64,000 bases of DNA, from the NCBI RefSeq assembly GCF_018139145.2, contig NC_059479.1, positions 7,068,001 to 7,132,000 of the forward strand, given 5' to 3'. A model generated the notes under the pieces. That model was not told the origin of the DNA. It saw only the letters and a program-made list of their open reading frames with translations, and made no database searches. Within the stretch, counting starts at the first letter, position 1. Each line of letters opens with the position of its first letter. Positions 1 to 12,243 of this stretch are shown piece by piece. The translations under genes and the position numbers were made by a program. Source of the stretch: Gymnogyps californianus (Eukaryota > Chordata > Aves > Accipitriformes > Cathartidae).

Positions 1-3000
1 ACTGGAAATGGCAGAGCCTATGAGGAAATTAACAACTTCAATTAATACTTTCTAGACTTATTTTTTGGGAAAATTTTAGTTGCTTAAAGTTGAAATTAAT
101 TACTGTTTGAAATGGCAGATTGAAATCGATAGTGTCAACTTCTTATTCCATAAAGCTTTGTAAATGAAAATGTGCACTGAAATCTAGTATGTGTTGAGGA
201 AATATATCAGGGAAATCCATGCGGATTTCTGTATTGCAGATTATTCTGAAGCATCTATGCTCAGAGCACACGTTCTCTATTAAATTTCAGTGTTAGAAAA
301 AAACAAAACCAGAAAAAAAGCAGAAACTGCAATACAATTGACCTCAGGCTCTAGAATTCTTTCAAAAATCAATTGTGTTACATTACAAAAGAGTAACCAC
401 TATCTATCAGCACACTGTGCAATGTAACTGGTTGCTTTTGTGAGGGCAAGAGCACTTGAGTTGCATCAGGAGATGATGGTAGGTGAGGAAACTAGGATAC
501 TGTACACAATAATGTATTCATTCTGCATATTAAATGTACATAGCTTCCTATAAAAATCTTAAATCCTCACCTGTGCTTCCCTGTATCATGTCATTCTATT
601 GAATAGGTCTCAAACTAGCTTGCACAACTAAAAATAAACTATAAGAATTCAGAGATGGAAAGGAGTAAAGGCGGCAACTACCTTTGTAAGCAATAGTTTT
701 TGTCTGAATGTAATTATCCCCTTGGATTGTAATGAATATTTTCTGCCAAGTAGTTTCCTGTCTGAACTTCAGGCTTTGATTTTGACTGGAAAGCTTTAGC
801 ACTCATATACTCAAGATGAGAGCTTTCTCCCATTGATAACTCCAACAGCAGTGTGGAAGTTGAAGAAGCTATCAGTTTCAGGCTTCACAGGGGAAAGGAA
901 CTAATAGTCTGGCTGGGTTCTTCCCTTACATCTTATTCCAAAGTGCTCTAAGTGTTCTGAAGAATTCAGTTACGTGAACTTGTATTTGTAGAGTTTCCAG
1001 GTTTATAAAACTATTCATTTTATTTTACTTGATATTAATCTAAAATCAAACATCTTCAGAACTGTCATGAAATATGGTAACCATAAGAATCTATTGGTTA
1101 TTTATGCATTAAACATAAAACTTAACAACTACTGAGTAAGAAAATATGTGCAAAAATGCCTGTCTTGACTGTTGGCCATGGTCAACATTTAGATGCATTA
1201 TTTCCTTAGGCAGTGATTGGTTTTAGTTGATAGGTACTTCTCAGGACAGTGCATGGTGATACTGAAGTAATTGCTTTATTTTGTATTTTTGCCTTTTATT
1301 AACATTTTTTGTTATCTCCACAAAAAGCAGGTTTTTGGTTTTGTTTAGAAACTGTATTCATAATTTTTCATCTGTCGTTAAATTATTTTTTGTTTGCTTC
1401 AGAAAAGCCATTCAATTTTTTATTGAACCCTGAAGCTTACCTTTTCTTTTACTTACCCCAGTCATATGATGAAGTTGTGAAGGATTTTATCCTGTAGACC
1501 ACTTCTTTGGTATTATCTAGCAAAGCAGAAATGAAAATAGACTCTCTCATTCAAATTAGCTGGTATTTTACATTATGGAAACATGAACACTTTGAATCAA
1601 AGTCATCATGAAAATACATCAGGCATGAACTAGGCTTTTCAAACCCTCGCAGGGCTTTTAAGAAAATATGTAGAATATCTTTGTCCTAAACTGAACTTTC
1701 TTAGTTTAACATGCTTATTCCTCTGAGAACTCCAGTTTTATGGAACATATCTAGATGTAGCCTTTTATTGAAATGGGATAATACTGGCAGATACCTAGGA
1801 ATATATATGTCTCACTGTAGTCATATCAGCTATAATACGTATTTGAATGTTTTCTACATTAACAAACACAAGCTTATTGGTGAGAATATATGGTTAAACA
1901 TTCTGACATTCACTCTGGAAATATTTGTCTAGTGTATTCATTCTCAGAGAATATTATTACCGCTTTAAACCAGACCATTGGAGATTCAGCTGTGATTACT
2001 TTTTTAGACTGGTTTCAGGATTACTGTATCAATTTACATGCCATTTCACAATGACACTGTTGTATTAATTCTTCAGACTCCCTCTTCCTCCCCAGTTCCT
2101 TCTCTTTCGTATATTATTTTTTGTAATATTGTTACAGAACGATAACAAAGCCAATGCTTCTCAGTGCTTCCTTCTACTGAAGTTAATTGCATTGTTGTAG
2201 ATGTTTATGTGAGTACACCCTACAGTTATTTCAGTATAAAACACCAACAAAACTGCATCCCTGCTGTAGGGGAGAAGTAGATTTATACTTTCTTGCAAAA
2301 CAGTTAAAAACAGTAGAGATTTTTGTGTGTGCGTAAGTTGCCAGTTTGTTCTGAACACAAAATGCTACCCATAATATAAGTCGAAAGTTTCTGGTCACAG
2401 CACAGTGTTACCCATTATGGAGTCACCTGAAGCCTTATGGGCAGGGCAGGGGGAATGGTTTCTCCATCGTCTGATAAGACAGTGCCTAAATGTGAACAAT
2501 CTCGGTATGTCCCAATTGCATGACAACACGTACACGGCCTTGTCTGAAGGACTGTCAGGGAAAAAAGATGATGACCCACGTAAATTGCTTTGATGGGCTG
2601 TACCCAGCCTGTTGGTTGTAAAATTGACTCAATTTCAACTAAGTACACACTTATATTTCCCAACAGCTAAGAAAAGTGATTAATACAATTATTTGTTTTT
2701 ATGAAAATCACAATTTTTTTCCCAAGTTATAGGATGCATATGATCCAGCTCCTTCAGCTCCATGTTGGGAAACTCATCTACTATCAAAGTTCTTTAAGAA
2801 CCAAACAGGTTTTTCCTGAACATAATGCTGAGTCCTGTTTGCAGATTGCCTTAGTTATATTCTAGCTCATTTGTCTAGTCTCATTCAGAGAGATTTCATT
2901 ACAGTCTCTATAGTCTTTGTCCAGTTAGTTGTTTGAAATGAATGAAAATTTTACCAAATATTTTTCACTCATATTCACTTTTACCAAATGTAACCAAAGC

Positions 3001-6000
3001 AGCCAACGCCTGTAACTGTTTACATATTTTAGCCTCTTTATTCTAAGGAAATTAGGTTTGATTGATCATTTTATTTGCACATGTGTGTGTTTCTGCAACC
3101 ACCCCTCACATTTTAGTCCACGGATGAATATCACAAGAGTGTCTACAGTCATTACATTAGATACATTAGATTCCTACAGGTTTAGTGAAAATTGGCAGTT
3201 AGGTAGAGAAGAGAGATCCTATTAGTCATGTAGGTTACAGAAAGACTGTAGTATCAGCTAGGTTTGTATAGCACCAGAGAATCTACATGGGAGAGGGCTG
3301 TTATGAACCGAAAGTGCTCCAACTCCTGCACTGCTATGCTACAATGCAGAAAAGCTTTATTTAGAACTTATTAGAGATCAAAAAATCTTATCACAAGACA
3401 GGAGTCTATATAAAAGCAGGCTTCCTGTGGGTCCACAGTGTGTAGAACAACTGTCATTTTGTTTTGTTTGGCTTATGTAATGCAATTTCTATCTAAAGCA
3501 ATCAAAGCATGCATTAGAGTCATCATTAGTTCTGTTGCTTTCCTCGTACCCGATTTTCAAATCGTCAGAATGATATCTTTTTTCTATAATAAATCAATTG
3601 TATTTGAATCTTCTATCATTGGCAGATGGATTTCTTTGTTTAAATAGAAATATGAAGATGCTGATTTATTTGAATTCTTGAATGCTTATTGTATGATAAT
3701 TGTGAATAAATTAATTATTTTTGCATTATGTTAATCTCATTTCTCCTAAAACCTGCCTGAAAATCAGATTGATTTATTTACATGTATAGGTGAGTACCTA
3801 ATCCAGAAAGATCTATTTTTAGTCTGTAGAAACACTCTTTTCAAATTTCTCCTGTATGTTTTTATTATTGGTAATGCTGGTTAGGGGATTGCTAATGCAG
3901 CTGCAGGAAGTAATGTTTTTCCAAAACAACAGTTCATGCAGGTTATTCTACTGTAATTCTACAGTAATTAATTCTACAGTGTTAATATTTTATAAAGAAA
4001 CAGGAAAGGACTAGAAATGAGGATTAGGCCTTCATTATACTACATACTGTATAAAACATATGTTTGAAGTTTCTGCTTATCCAAGAGGTTTTTTAAATAA
4101 TCAATAGCCTTTGCTGGTGTTACCTTTTTGTTGGATCCAAGTTATGGAATATGTTGCATGAATTCTCCATCAATTTCACATGCAGTATCTTGTAATGGGA
4201 AAAAGGAAACACACTTTATGTGCAAAGCCAGAGTTTTATTATTAGCCTAATTGAAATCTTAACACTTTAAAAATATCATTAGTTGAGTTATGATGATACT
4301 AATTGTTCAAATTATATACAGTTAAAATTAATACACACAAACATTCCAATACCTACCACTTTACCTCTAGGTCCTAAGGTCAATGGCTTCGCTTACGGGC
4401 ACAGGGTACAGAAAATCATTAGCATCCTGTGACCTTTGCTGGGAGAGCTATGATGTTGATGCTTTCTTCCTTGTTACTGTAGGTTCTGCACAGGGTCATT
4501 TTACCATACTTACTAATATGCTCTGTATCTTGTTATTTCTGCATTGGTATGGAATTCCACATCACATCCAAATTTACCACATATGGTTTATTTTGCATAT
4601 ATTGGACACTTGCTTTTTACCTCTTTCTTATTACTAAGGCTGGTTTTGTCCAGTTGCATTTTCTGATGATCATTAATTGACCATTGAGTCATTTGAGTTG
4701 CTTATAGCCCCGAAGTCTCTGGAATCATCCTGTGATTGTACTTTCAAGGCTACTGCTGTAATCCCATATCTGTTCTCCTGTTTGTGGCATTTTGTTCTAG
4801 GGTTGTAGATAGTTTAGTCTGCACAGAGTAACTTCATTATTACTAGATATTTGTTTCAGAAATATGTATATGTGACAATAAGCATTAAACCTTGCAATAA
4901 TATAATGCTAAGCGAAAGCTAAAACAAAATAGGTAAAAGTCACATTTTTCACAGTTGTTTTTCCACAGATAAACATACTAAAACAAGTCTCCATGTAGGC
5001 CCAGACAAGTCCAGAAAAAGCCTGACAAGTCCCAAGGCCTGAACTGTTAGCTTAACACAGAGCTAGTGGCATGTCGCAAGGAAAGGCAATACCATATTCA
5101 CAGGGCTACAAGGCTACACTAGCAAGATTTAATCCAGAAATTGAAAGCAACTATTGTAAGCTTCACAAGTGTTTTTCATTTTTTTGCTCAGTTTTCGCTC
5201 ATTTTTCGTCTGGATAAAGATCATCTGAATACAAACTCCTGGTATACCACTTATTTAGTATTGATTTGTTTTGACCAGAAAAATGAATGACCTTTTTTCC
5301 CACTGGAATATCAGTAAACATGAATGGTTGTTTTATTACTGAATATCAGCAATGTTGATCGCATAATTTGCTACTTCATGCTATTCTGCCTCAGAAAAAG
5401 TTGCATGAGAAGTGGAAATACATTTATTATTAATGCTTATACTTGATCATATGAAGTGAAATACATAGCATTTAACATAATTTTGAGGTCAAAATAAACC
5501 CTACAGTAGTTTGACTGGTGGGAAGTATATTCCAAGCTCAATGTCTCTGGTATCAGTAGAATATTTGAAAAGAGAAGGACATATGTTGGCATGGCAACAC
5601 TGCTTAACTCATATTTGTCAAGGCCGCTGTAATTACTTAGCAGAAGACATAGGTCACAGGAAGAATGTTATCAGAAGCAAAATTGTTTCATCTTCTTCTC
5701 AACTTCCAGGCCAAAGGTTTCTAGATAAATCAAGAAGCGCAGTTTGGCTGGAGGAACTCATTCTCTCTTGCCTTGGCCTCAGCAAAATCTCGTATCAGTA
5801 CGCATTTGTTCTCATGTGTTCTGTACGTGAATTGCAGATTATTTTGGTGAAAGTATCTTTCTCTTGTTTACATGATAAAATGTCCGGATATGAAAGAACG
5901 GATTGTTTACTTCTTTGAGGTGTTACTCTTGAATGCGTGTTTCGGAAGTCACTACTCAATATCTGAGATCAACACCATCTGAGAGTAGGTATTAGAATAC

Positions 6001-7489
6001 AAATTAGTGTATCAAACAATGTTTTTTTAGGAGAGATCATTAAAGTACAGTAATGTACTTTACTGTATTCATAAAGTAAGGTTGAAGGAATACTTGTTCA
6101 TTTGCAGGCTGAATGGATTTGATGTGGTAAAACTGGAAGGCTAGTAGAACATGGTTTCTGCTGGATTGCTGCAAGGCGTGTGTTAGATTGCGGTTTAACA
6201 TGTCTTAAAACCATGAGCGCCCGTCATCACTATTACATCTAAAAATTGTTCTTGTCAGCACAGGTTTTTGAGTTTTTTGATCAAAGTCGGAATTACCTGT
6301 TACCACTAAAGACTGTTCATTGCATATAAAGGTTGAAAATTTTCTCTTGCAGATGCCATGCTTTTAAATAGGAGAATTCAATCGGTGCTAATAATCTTTC
6401 TGCATCTCCAAATTCATTTAACTTGCTTACAAATATGGAGCAGTAAAGCTTCTCAGATTAAACAGTGATAATTAATTTCATAACTAAGAGCCTAAAGAAT
6501 GGCTACAAACCAAAATATTTATTGGTATTTCTCCTCTCTTTCTTGACACCTAAAATATTTTGCATGCCTAGCTAACAAATACAGACTTTAAAACAAAGGT
6601 CATCTACTGCATGTGCATCTCTATGCCACAAGATGTATGCTGATTACTTGACTTCTAAGGGGTGCTATGAGGAATATCTATTGGAAAAGGATTCCGCCCC
6701 AGCTTATGACCTACTTCTCTATTTTGGCCATTGGCTGTACCTTCTAGTGCTGCAGCTCTTTCAGTTCTCGCTTCAAGAAAGACTGAGCTGCATCTATATT
6801 TGGAGAAGAGGCAAATATGTGTTAGTAATTTCAGAAATGGGGTTCTTTTGCCATAGTCTGATTCCAAACTGTGATTAAGAATGATGTTGACAGTGTTATT
6901 TTCTTTAGCTGGTGTTTCCAGACCATTATAAAACTCTATTTTTCTTTTGTTAAAGGGAGGGATATTACTGCCTGTGCTGGATAATAATTTAGAAAATGAT
7001 TATGAAGCCTGTTTAAATTCTAGTTGAAGCTTAAATTTAATTTATTATTTTTTTCTTTACTTTCCTAAAGTTGTGTATACAATTTGTAAAATTTCCTATA
7101 TAGAATTTCACACGTGGGTTATAACATCCACTGTTTCTGATAAATGGCTTGTAAATCAAAGGCATTATGGATTTTAATGGTATTTAAGCTTTATTTCTAT
7201 TTTCTTCTTGGATTTATAATATGCTTCTTCTATTGATCCATACCATTAATGCACAGATATGCTAAATTTATTTTCTGAGATTGATCGTGCTAAGTGTGGT
7301 TTGTTGGCTTTAACCTGAATGTGCATAAGGAGAAGAGTCTTTGAGCAGAAGGAATGACTATTGGGAACACAGAGGTCTTTTCAAGGAAAAAGTCCTTGGG
7401 AATGTTTCTCTTAAATTACAGATTTTATATATAACTTTGAGTTATCAATAAAGATAAAGCCCAGCGGGAGAATTTTGCTTTCCTTTACA
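1..7489. other. AT-rich non-coding DNA, no gene seen
   Basis: I see no recognisable coding exon, RNA gene or young mobile element here. Open frames are short and stop-rich on both strands. The longest in the whole window (5511-5918, plus strand, 135 codons) lies here, but it has no motif, repeat or family resemblance and is not flanked by convincing splice sites. At 2405-2663 both strands are open at once (62 codons plus, 82 minus) over a slightly GC-richer patch, which fits chance or a decayed repeat better than a gene. A POU/homeodomain-rich AT patch near 3690-3740 could be a conserved non-coding element, but that cannot be judged without an alignment. Confidence 0.75.
6041..6062. repeat. 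Perfect 9-bp inverted repeat, 4-nt loop
   Basis: The left arm taaagtaca (6041-6049) is the exact reverse complement of the right arm tgtacttta (6054-6062), with the loop gtaa between. The arms are AT-rich. It could form a small cruciform or an RNA hairpin, but no gene context gives it a role. Confidence 0.7.
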
Positions 7490-7560
7490 GGAATACAGAT
7501 TCTCAGTTGGTATAAACAGGCCTAACTCCCTTCAATTTCAATGGACTTACACCACTTCAT
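7490..7560. repeat. Degenerate palindromic amniote interspersed repeat (probable)
   Basis: The stretch has the pattern of an old amniote repeat that I recall from turtle, crocodilian and bird DNA. A 'tctcag(c/t)tggt(g/a)taaa' arm leads into a centre of the 'aactcc...caat..caatgga' type and then a 'ttacacca' arm. Here ggtataa (7509-7515) and ttacacc (7548-7554) are near reverse complements with one mismatch, as expected for a palindromic element. The family name is not certain, and no target-site duplication can be seen. It would be a non-autonomous remnant with no coding capacity. Confidence 0.4.
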
Positions 7561-7579
7561 AGTGTCAATGTGTATAGTT

Positions 7580-9889
7580 TCTGCTTGGGGGAAAGAATAT
7601 CACTTTCGTCAGCAGTCTTTCAGTTAAACAATCTAGTAATTTATCTGAGCAGCATTCTCAAAATAAAAATGTAGAAATGTTCTTGTTGGAGCAGAGAAAC
7701 AGAATAACAAGGCTGTCTGAGTTCACACCTTGCTGAGGATACTAATTGAAATTGAAAAATCAAAACAATTTAAAACAAAGCAAAAGCAATTAGCAAAAGA
7801 ATATAACAATCGTGAAGTTTACCACTTGGAAATGATCTTATTTGTTTCCCGAAATCTTTATAAATTAAATTTCATTGAAGTCTTTCTTTTGTAATTGACT
7901 CATAGAGTTGTCTGTTAGTGTTTAATGGTAATATTTCACTTTATTGAATTTGCTTAAAATAAGGTGGCACAGATTTTAGCCTTTTGTGTTGTGTGGTCAG
8001 ATCCATGTATTGCAAACACAGTCTGTGACATCTGCAAATGGCTGCAGTCTGTAGGACAGCTTGCTGAAAACAGCTCTTTCATATCTTGTGCAATTCTCCA
8101 TGCATACCATTGTATAAGGGACAGTACCTTTAAAGGACACTATTTTTCTCATTGATACTGCTCTATCAGCTCCTACCTGAACTGCACGCAAGGACTTCAT
8201 TCTGCATAAAAATCAAAGAAGACCTCAAAAAGTTAATGAGACAAATGGGGAGAAAATACCCACTGCAGTCTGCTGGAAAAAATAAAGTGTTATCTTAAAA
8301 CTGTCAGCTCAAAAGCAATAACATCAACTGTCTAGTGCATTGCACTACTGTCTATTGCCTTGAGATTCTCAGTCAATTCTGGGAAAAACCTAGGCTTCTG
8401 GGTTTTTTTGTTTTCTCTATTGTTCCTAAAATGTTTTGCTGTTTTGAGTATTTATGGCTTAATGTCTTTTTGGCTGTCATCATTAACAAGACTTGTGGCT
8501 TATTGCTATTGATGTAACAATTTTATTTTCACAATGGGATAAATTAAACTGAAAGAGATTCAAGACCAAGGCTGAATTAATGTTCCATACTGAAAGATCA
8601 CAGTTATCCCATAAGAACATGGGTGTCTTCTAACATTGAGGATCTAACTGACCTTTAACTGGACTATTTTCAGTGGCTACACATGCCACTATTTTTGTGT
8701 AAAGGACAATGAATTGTTTCCTACTAGAAGCACCTTTTTATGAAAGATGTAATCACTAATAGCTTACTGGAACTCTTCTGTCTTGCCCTTCTTCTTGAGG
8801 AGGAAAGTCTTATTTCAGAAGACCAAGGCACCTGTAACTTTCAGTTTACATTTATATTATTAAGAAAAAAAGGCTACTTCCTCTATTGGTGTTAAACATC
8901 TAAAGTTTCATTGACTAAACTGAACTACATTGACTCAAAGCAGTTGAAAATCCCCTAAATTTCTTACTTATTTCTGATGCCATTCAATTTATAGGTAAGA
9001 ATCCAATCCAGTCTTCCTGGCTCAAGACTCCCACCTGAGTTCTACATAGTTTGCATTCCCAACAGAAGAGAATGAGAACACAGGGTTTAGAGTGTACCTT
9101 GGAATTTCGGAGATCCAAGTCTTGGTAGCAAAGAATTAAATATAGGGTTCATAGGGTACAAAGTTTGAATTCCCCTGCTGTTATTTTTTTATCTAAACAT
9201 ATCTTACATTTGCCCTATGTCAGAGAGAGGAAGAGGGTGGCCTCTCTTAGGAGGTGGGAAGTAAAGGTTTGGACCTTTTTCAGTAAGGCAGAGCTCAAAA
9301 TTAGGCCTTTGAGTCTTTAAAACTGTCTCTAACCCCCATAATTACACTGTTGCTACCACCATTTTCCCTTGTCTTTTCTTGAATCTGTGTCCTATTAGCT
9401 CATTTCTCCAAAGCCATACTCTGCCTTTAAAAAAGCTTGAGTAGAATTCTGCAGTCATAACAGATGTCCAGGGGCGGGATCTGAGACTCATCCTGTCCTC
9501 AGGGCTGATCCAATGGATAGGTCTAGACAATACCATGCTGTGGGGCTTTTTTAATCCTGCTCTGAGGTGTTGTTTGTGCCCTGTAAAGGGAATGTACGCA
9601 TTTTAGCCAGTGTTCAGGACTCTACTCCAAAGAGTAGGCATTGCACTGAAAATTTGTGATGTGATGTGATGTAATGTACTGAATAATTTCAGTGCTTGTG
9701 CCCGTTATCTGATTTGCCATTTGACCTTACTGTGCCTTTGTTGTAAAACAGAGATAATATTTTCCAACTCAGCATTAAATATTATGATCTGTCTGGATAT
9801 TAGGATAATACTGACACTATAAATTCTTTATTTATATATACGTTGGGATTAACTCAACTGAACTTCTATTCACCATTCTGATCATGAGC
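7580..9889. other. Non-coding DNA, no gene seen
   Basis: No gene is recognised. The 9180-9560 part is somewhat less AT-rich and is open on the minus strand for 64 codons (9342-9536), but that frame matches no family I know. A short imperfect GATGT tandem repeat sits at about 9656-9676. The 9180-9560 patch may be an unrecognised old interspersed repeat. Confidence 0.7.
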
Positions 9890-10065
9890 TTCTAAAAGAA
9901 ATTACTTCAAGCTAGAATAGGTGCAAAGAAGAGCTACTAGTATGATTAGAAGATGGGATGTAATATATAAGAAAAATTTAGAAAAACTTGATTTACCAGC
10001 TCTAGTAAAATGAAGGCTGAGATAAGCATGAAGGTATATAGTTATCAAAAGCTAGGGTTCCAAAA
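9890..10065 (+). mobile_element. Decayed CR1 LINE fragment (3' part, plus strand)
   Basis: The order of words matches the region of CR1 elements just before the 3' UTR: a 'ggtgcaaagaagagctac' block at about 9919-9936, a '(g)at(g)att(a)agaa(g)atggg' block, and then 'gaaaaacttgatttaccagc' leading to 'gaaggctgagataagcatgaaggtata'. In better-kept copies the corresponding words read along the lines of 'aaaaggctgggacttttcagc' and 'gaaggctgaggggagacatgat'. The copy is heavily diverged and has no readable frame. Its left boundary is approximate and the right edge fades out. It is on the opposite strand to the other CR1 copies in the window. Confidence 0.5.
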
Positions 10066-10713
10066 CACTTTTAAAATGAAGGCAAGCACCTAACAGGACT
10101 TTTAAGATGGAATGTTATGAAATTTTATCCTAAGCAATTGACTGGCACAGAGTAAACACCAATTACATTCTGATATCCTACGAATTTCTAGTAGACTCTC
10201 TCAGTATCTCTTCTCTAATGTCTCTTGGGTTCTAACATTCTTTGAACTTCTGCATCATCAAAATCCATGAGAGTTAATAGTGTAATGAAACTGTTTGTTC
10301 CAAAATCTAATTAACTAGCAAGTAAATCTTTAAATTATCTAATATTTTTCAGCTGAAATTTTCATTATTCTTCCTTCTAGGCCAAGTTTAGTTTACTTTA
10401 TTTTGGAAAGAGATACTACAATGCGTTTGTTCCAGAACCTTCCTCACAAGCTGCTTATGCTTTACTCACATAATAAAGTTTTGTACGATTTTAAAATTAA
10501 TTGAAACTTAGGAATCTAATTCCACTTAAGATTCAATAATTTGCTGTTGGTTTCTGATTTTTTAATAAATTAGTAGTTAAATGCTCATTGTAGATGTCAT
10601 TGCTATGTTTTATGAGAAATGAGTGCCACTCTTTCAGCTATGATACCAGAATTTAATTGTATTTTGACATTTTATAAAAGAAAAACTAATTTTGCTTAAA
10701 AATCTGATATCAG

Positions 10714-10730
10714 TTTTTTTTTTTTTTTTT
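10714..10730. repeat. Poly-T tract (17)
   Basis: A run of 17 T is followed directly by gcag. It could be a poly(A) tail scar of a minus-strand retroposed sequence or simple slippage. No retroposed cDNA can be recognised next to it. Confidence 0.9.
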
Positions 10731-12220
10731 GCAGAAATACATTTTCCCAACTATTGATACAGTTATGAAATAACTAAGAGGGCTAGGAAAGGAAAAAAGA
10801 GATATGGTATAGAAAGCACTCATCCAATAAGCCGGTGTACATTTCATATCTTACATTTGACATTTAAATGCAATTACAAAAAGTACTTGTAATAATTGAG
10901 TATGCAACTTTTTTCTAAGATATTTTCTTGTTCACATTGCAGTTTCTTGTACATATCAGAAAAGCTTCAAGTGTTTTAAACATTGCGTTTTCTTTCTGGC
11001 ATATAGATGAAATTACTGTAATATATTTGCATTTTTTTGAATTCTGCAATTCCCTTTGTACCTGCTTTTAGTAGTCTCACAATAGCACTGGTAAACAACA
11101 GTGCAGTGTGGGATGTGTGTGATATCTCGTATAATAATTGCACTCCCACACAAGTAATTTTAGGGTGTGCAAAACTTGTTTTCTTTATTATTTCTTAGGA
11201 ATCAACACTGTAATCAGTTTTCTGTGAGAGACAAAAGACATAATCCTGCTTATTGTATTATGTGGTGAATTTATCCTGTTATTTATTTTAACAAAAATCT
11301 CAAAAAACTAATTCAATGCAAAGGTAGAATTCAACCTTGACATTGTTATTGAATATATAGCCCTATGTCAAGTGGAATAAGATTCTTCTGGTAGAGAAGG
11401 AAATAGGAACCAGCTTGGTGGACAATGTGTATTTGGGATTAGTATTTCAGATTGATACACAAAAGCATTATTCATTTTCTTAACTTGGACTGCCTTTTGA
11501 AAGAAACTGGAGAGAATCTCTGATCTCATCTTTGGATATCTCTTTTTATGGAGAAACTGGAAAATGTTTAGTCAGTTCTTTTGGGACAAGGTACGTCTTC
11601 TGAATTGCAATCAAGTAATCATTCCACATAGCTGTACTGTGGTCTATAGTGAGAAAACACTGATCCTAGGTTCTTCTGTGACCTCTGTTTCCGAGGATGG
11701 GGTTATTTATAGTCATAAATGCATTAATTCATACATATTATTATGTATAATTATGTCATACATAGGAAGCAAGAAAAAGATATCCCTACTTCACAGAGAA
11801 TGTGAGTCATAAAAAGACGAAGATCTAGATCGTTAATGCCAAATATGTATTGAAATCATTGAGAATTGGTCACCCATATATGTTCAGCATATATGAACCT
11901 AAGTTAGTTGCTGAGCAAGGCAAGGAAATCTGTGGAGTATCCAAAGTATCTCAAATTCTAGATGAGCAGCCTGATTGCTAAACTAGCTATCGTATAGCAG
12001 GTACAATTTTCTATATGTAAATTTACTGTGCAATCATTATATGTATTTCATTGGCCTAGGATGATACTCCTTTTTGAAGTCCCTATTTAAGACAAGATTT
12101 CTGCAGGAAAATGCTCATTTCCATGTATCTAACCACTAATAATGGAATTCATTACCGATAAAATCATTATTTTGTTTCTACTTTGTGGCATATAGTTTTA
12201 GTGAAAGTATCATGTTTTAT

Positions 12221-12243
12221 TTTTGTTTGTTTGTTTGTTTTTA
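12221..12243. repeat. (TTTG)n microsatellite
   Basis: A short run of TTTG units, ending in poly-T. It is a simple repeat with no associated gene. Confidence 0.85.

Noticed and set aside
2405..2663. Both-strand open stretch as a possible exon
   Set aside because: The minus-strand reading (82 codons) looked more protein-like than most, but I cannot match it to any family and see no splice sites, so no gene is called.
10714..10770. Splice-acceptor-like T17-GCAG followed by a possible exon
   Set aside because: The frame closes after 12 codons and no donor or known exon follows. Best explained as a poly-T repeat.
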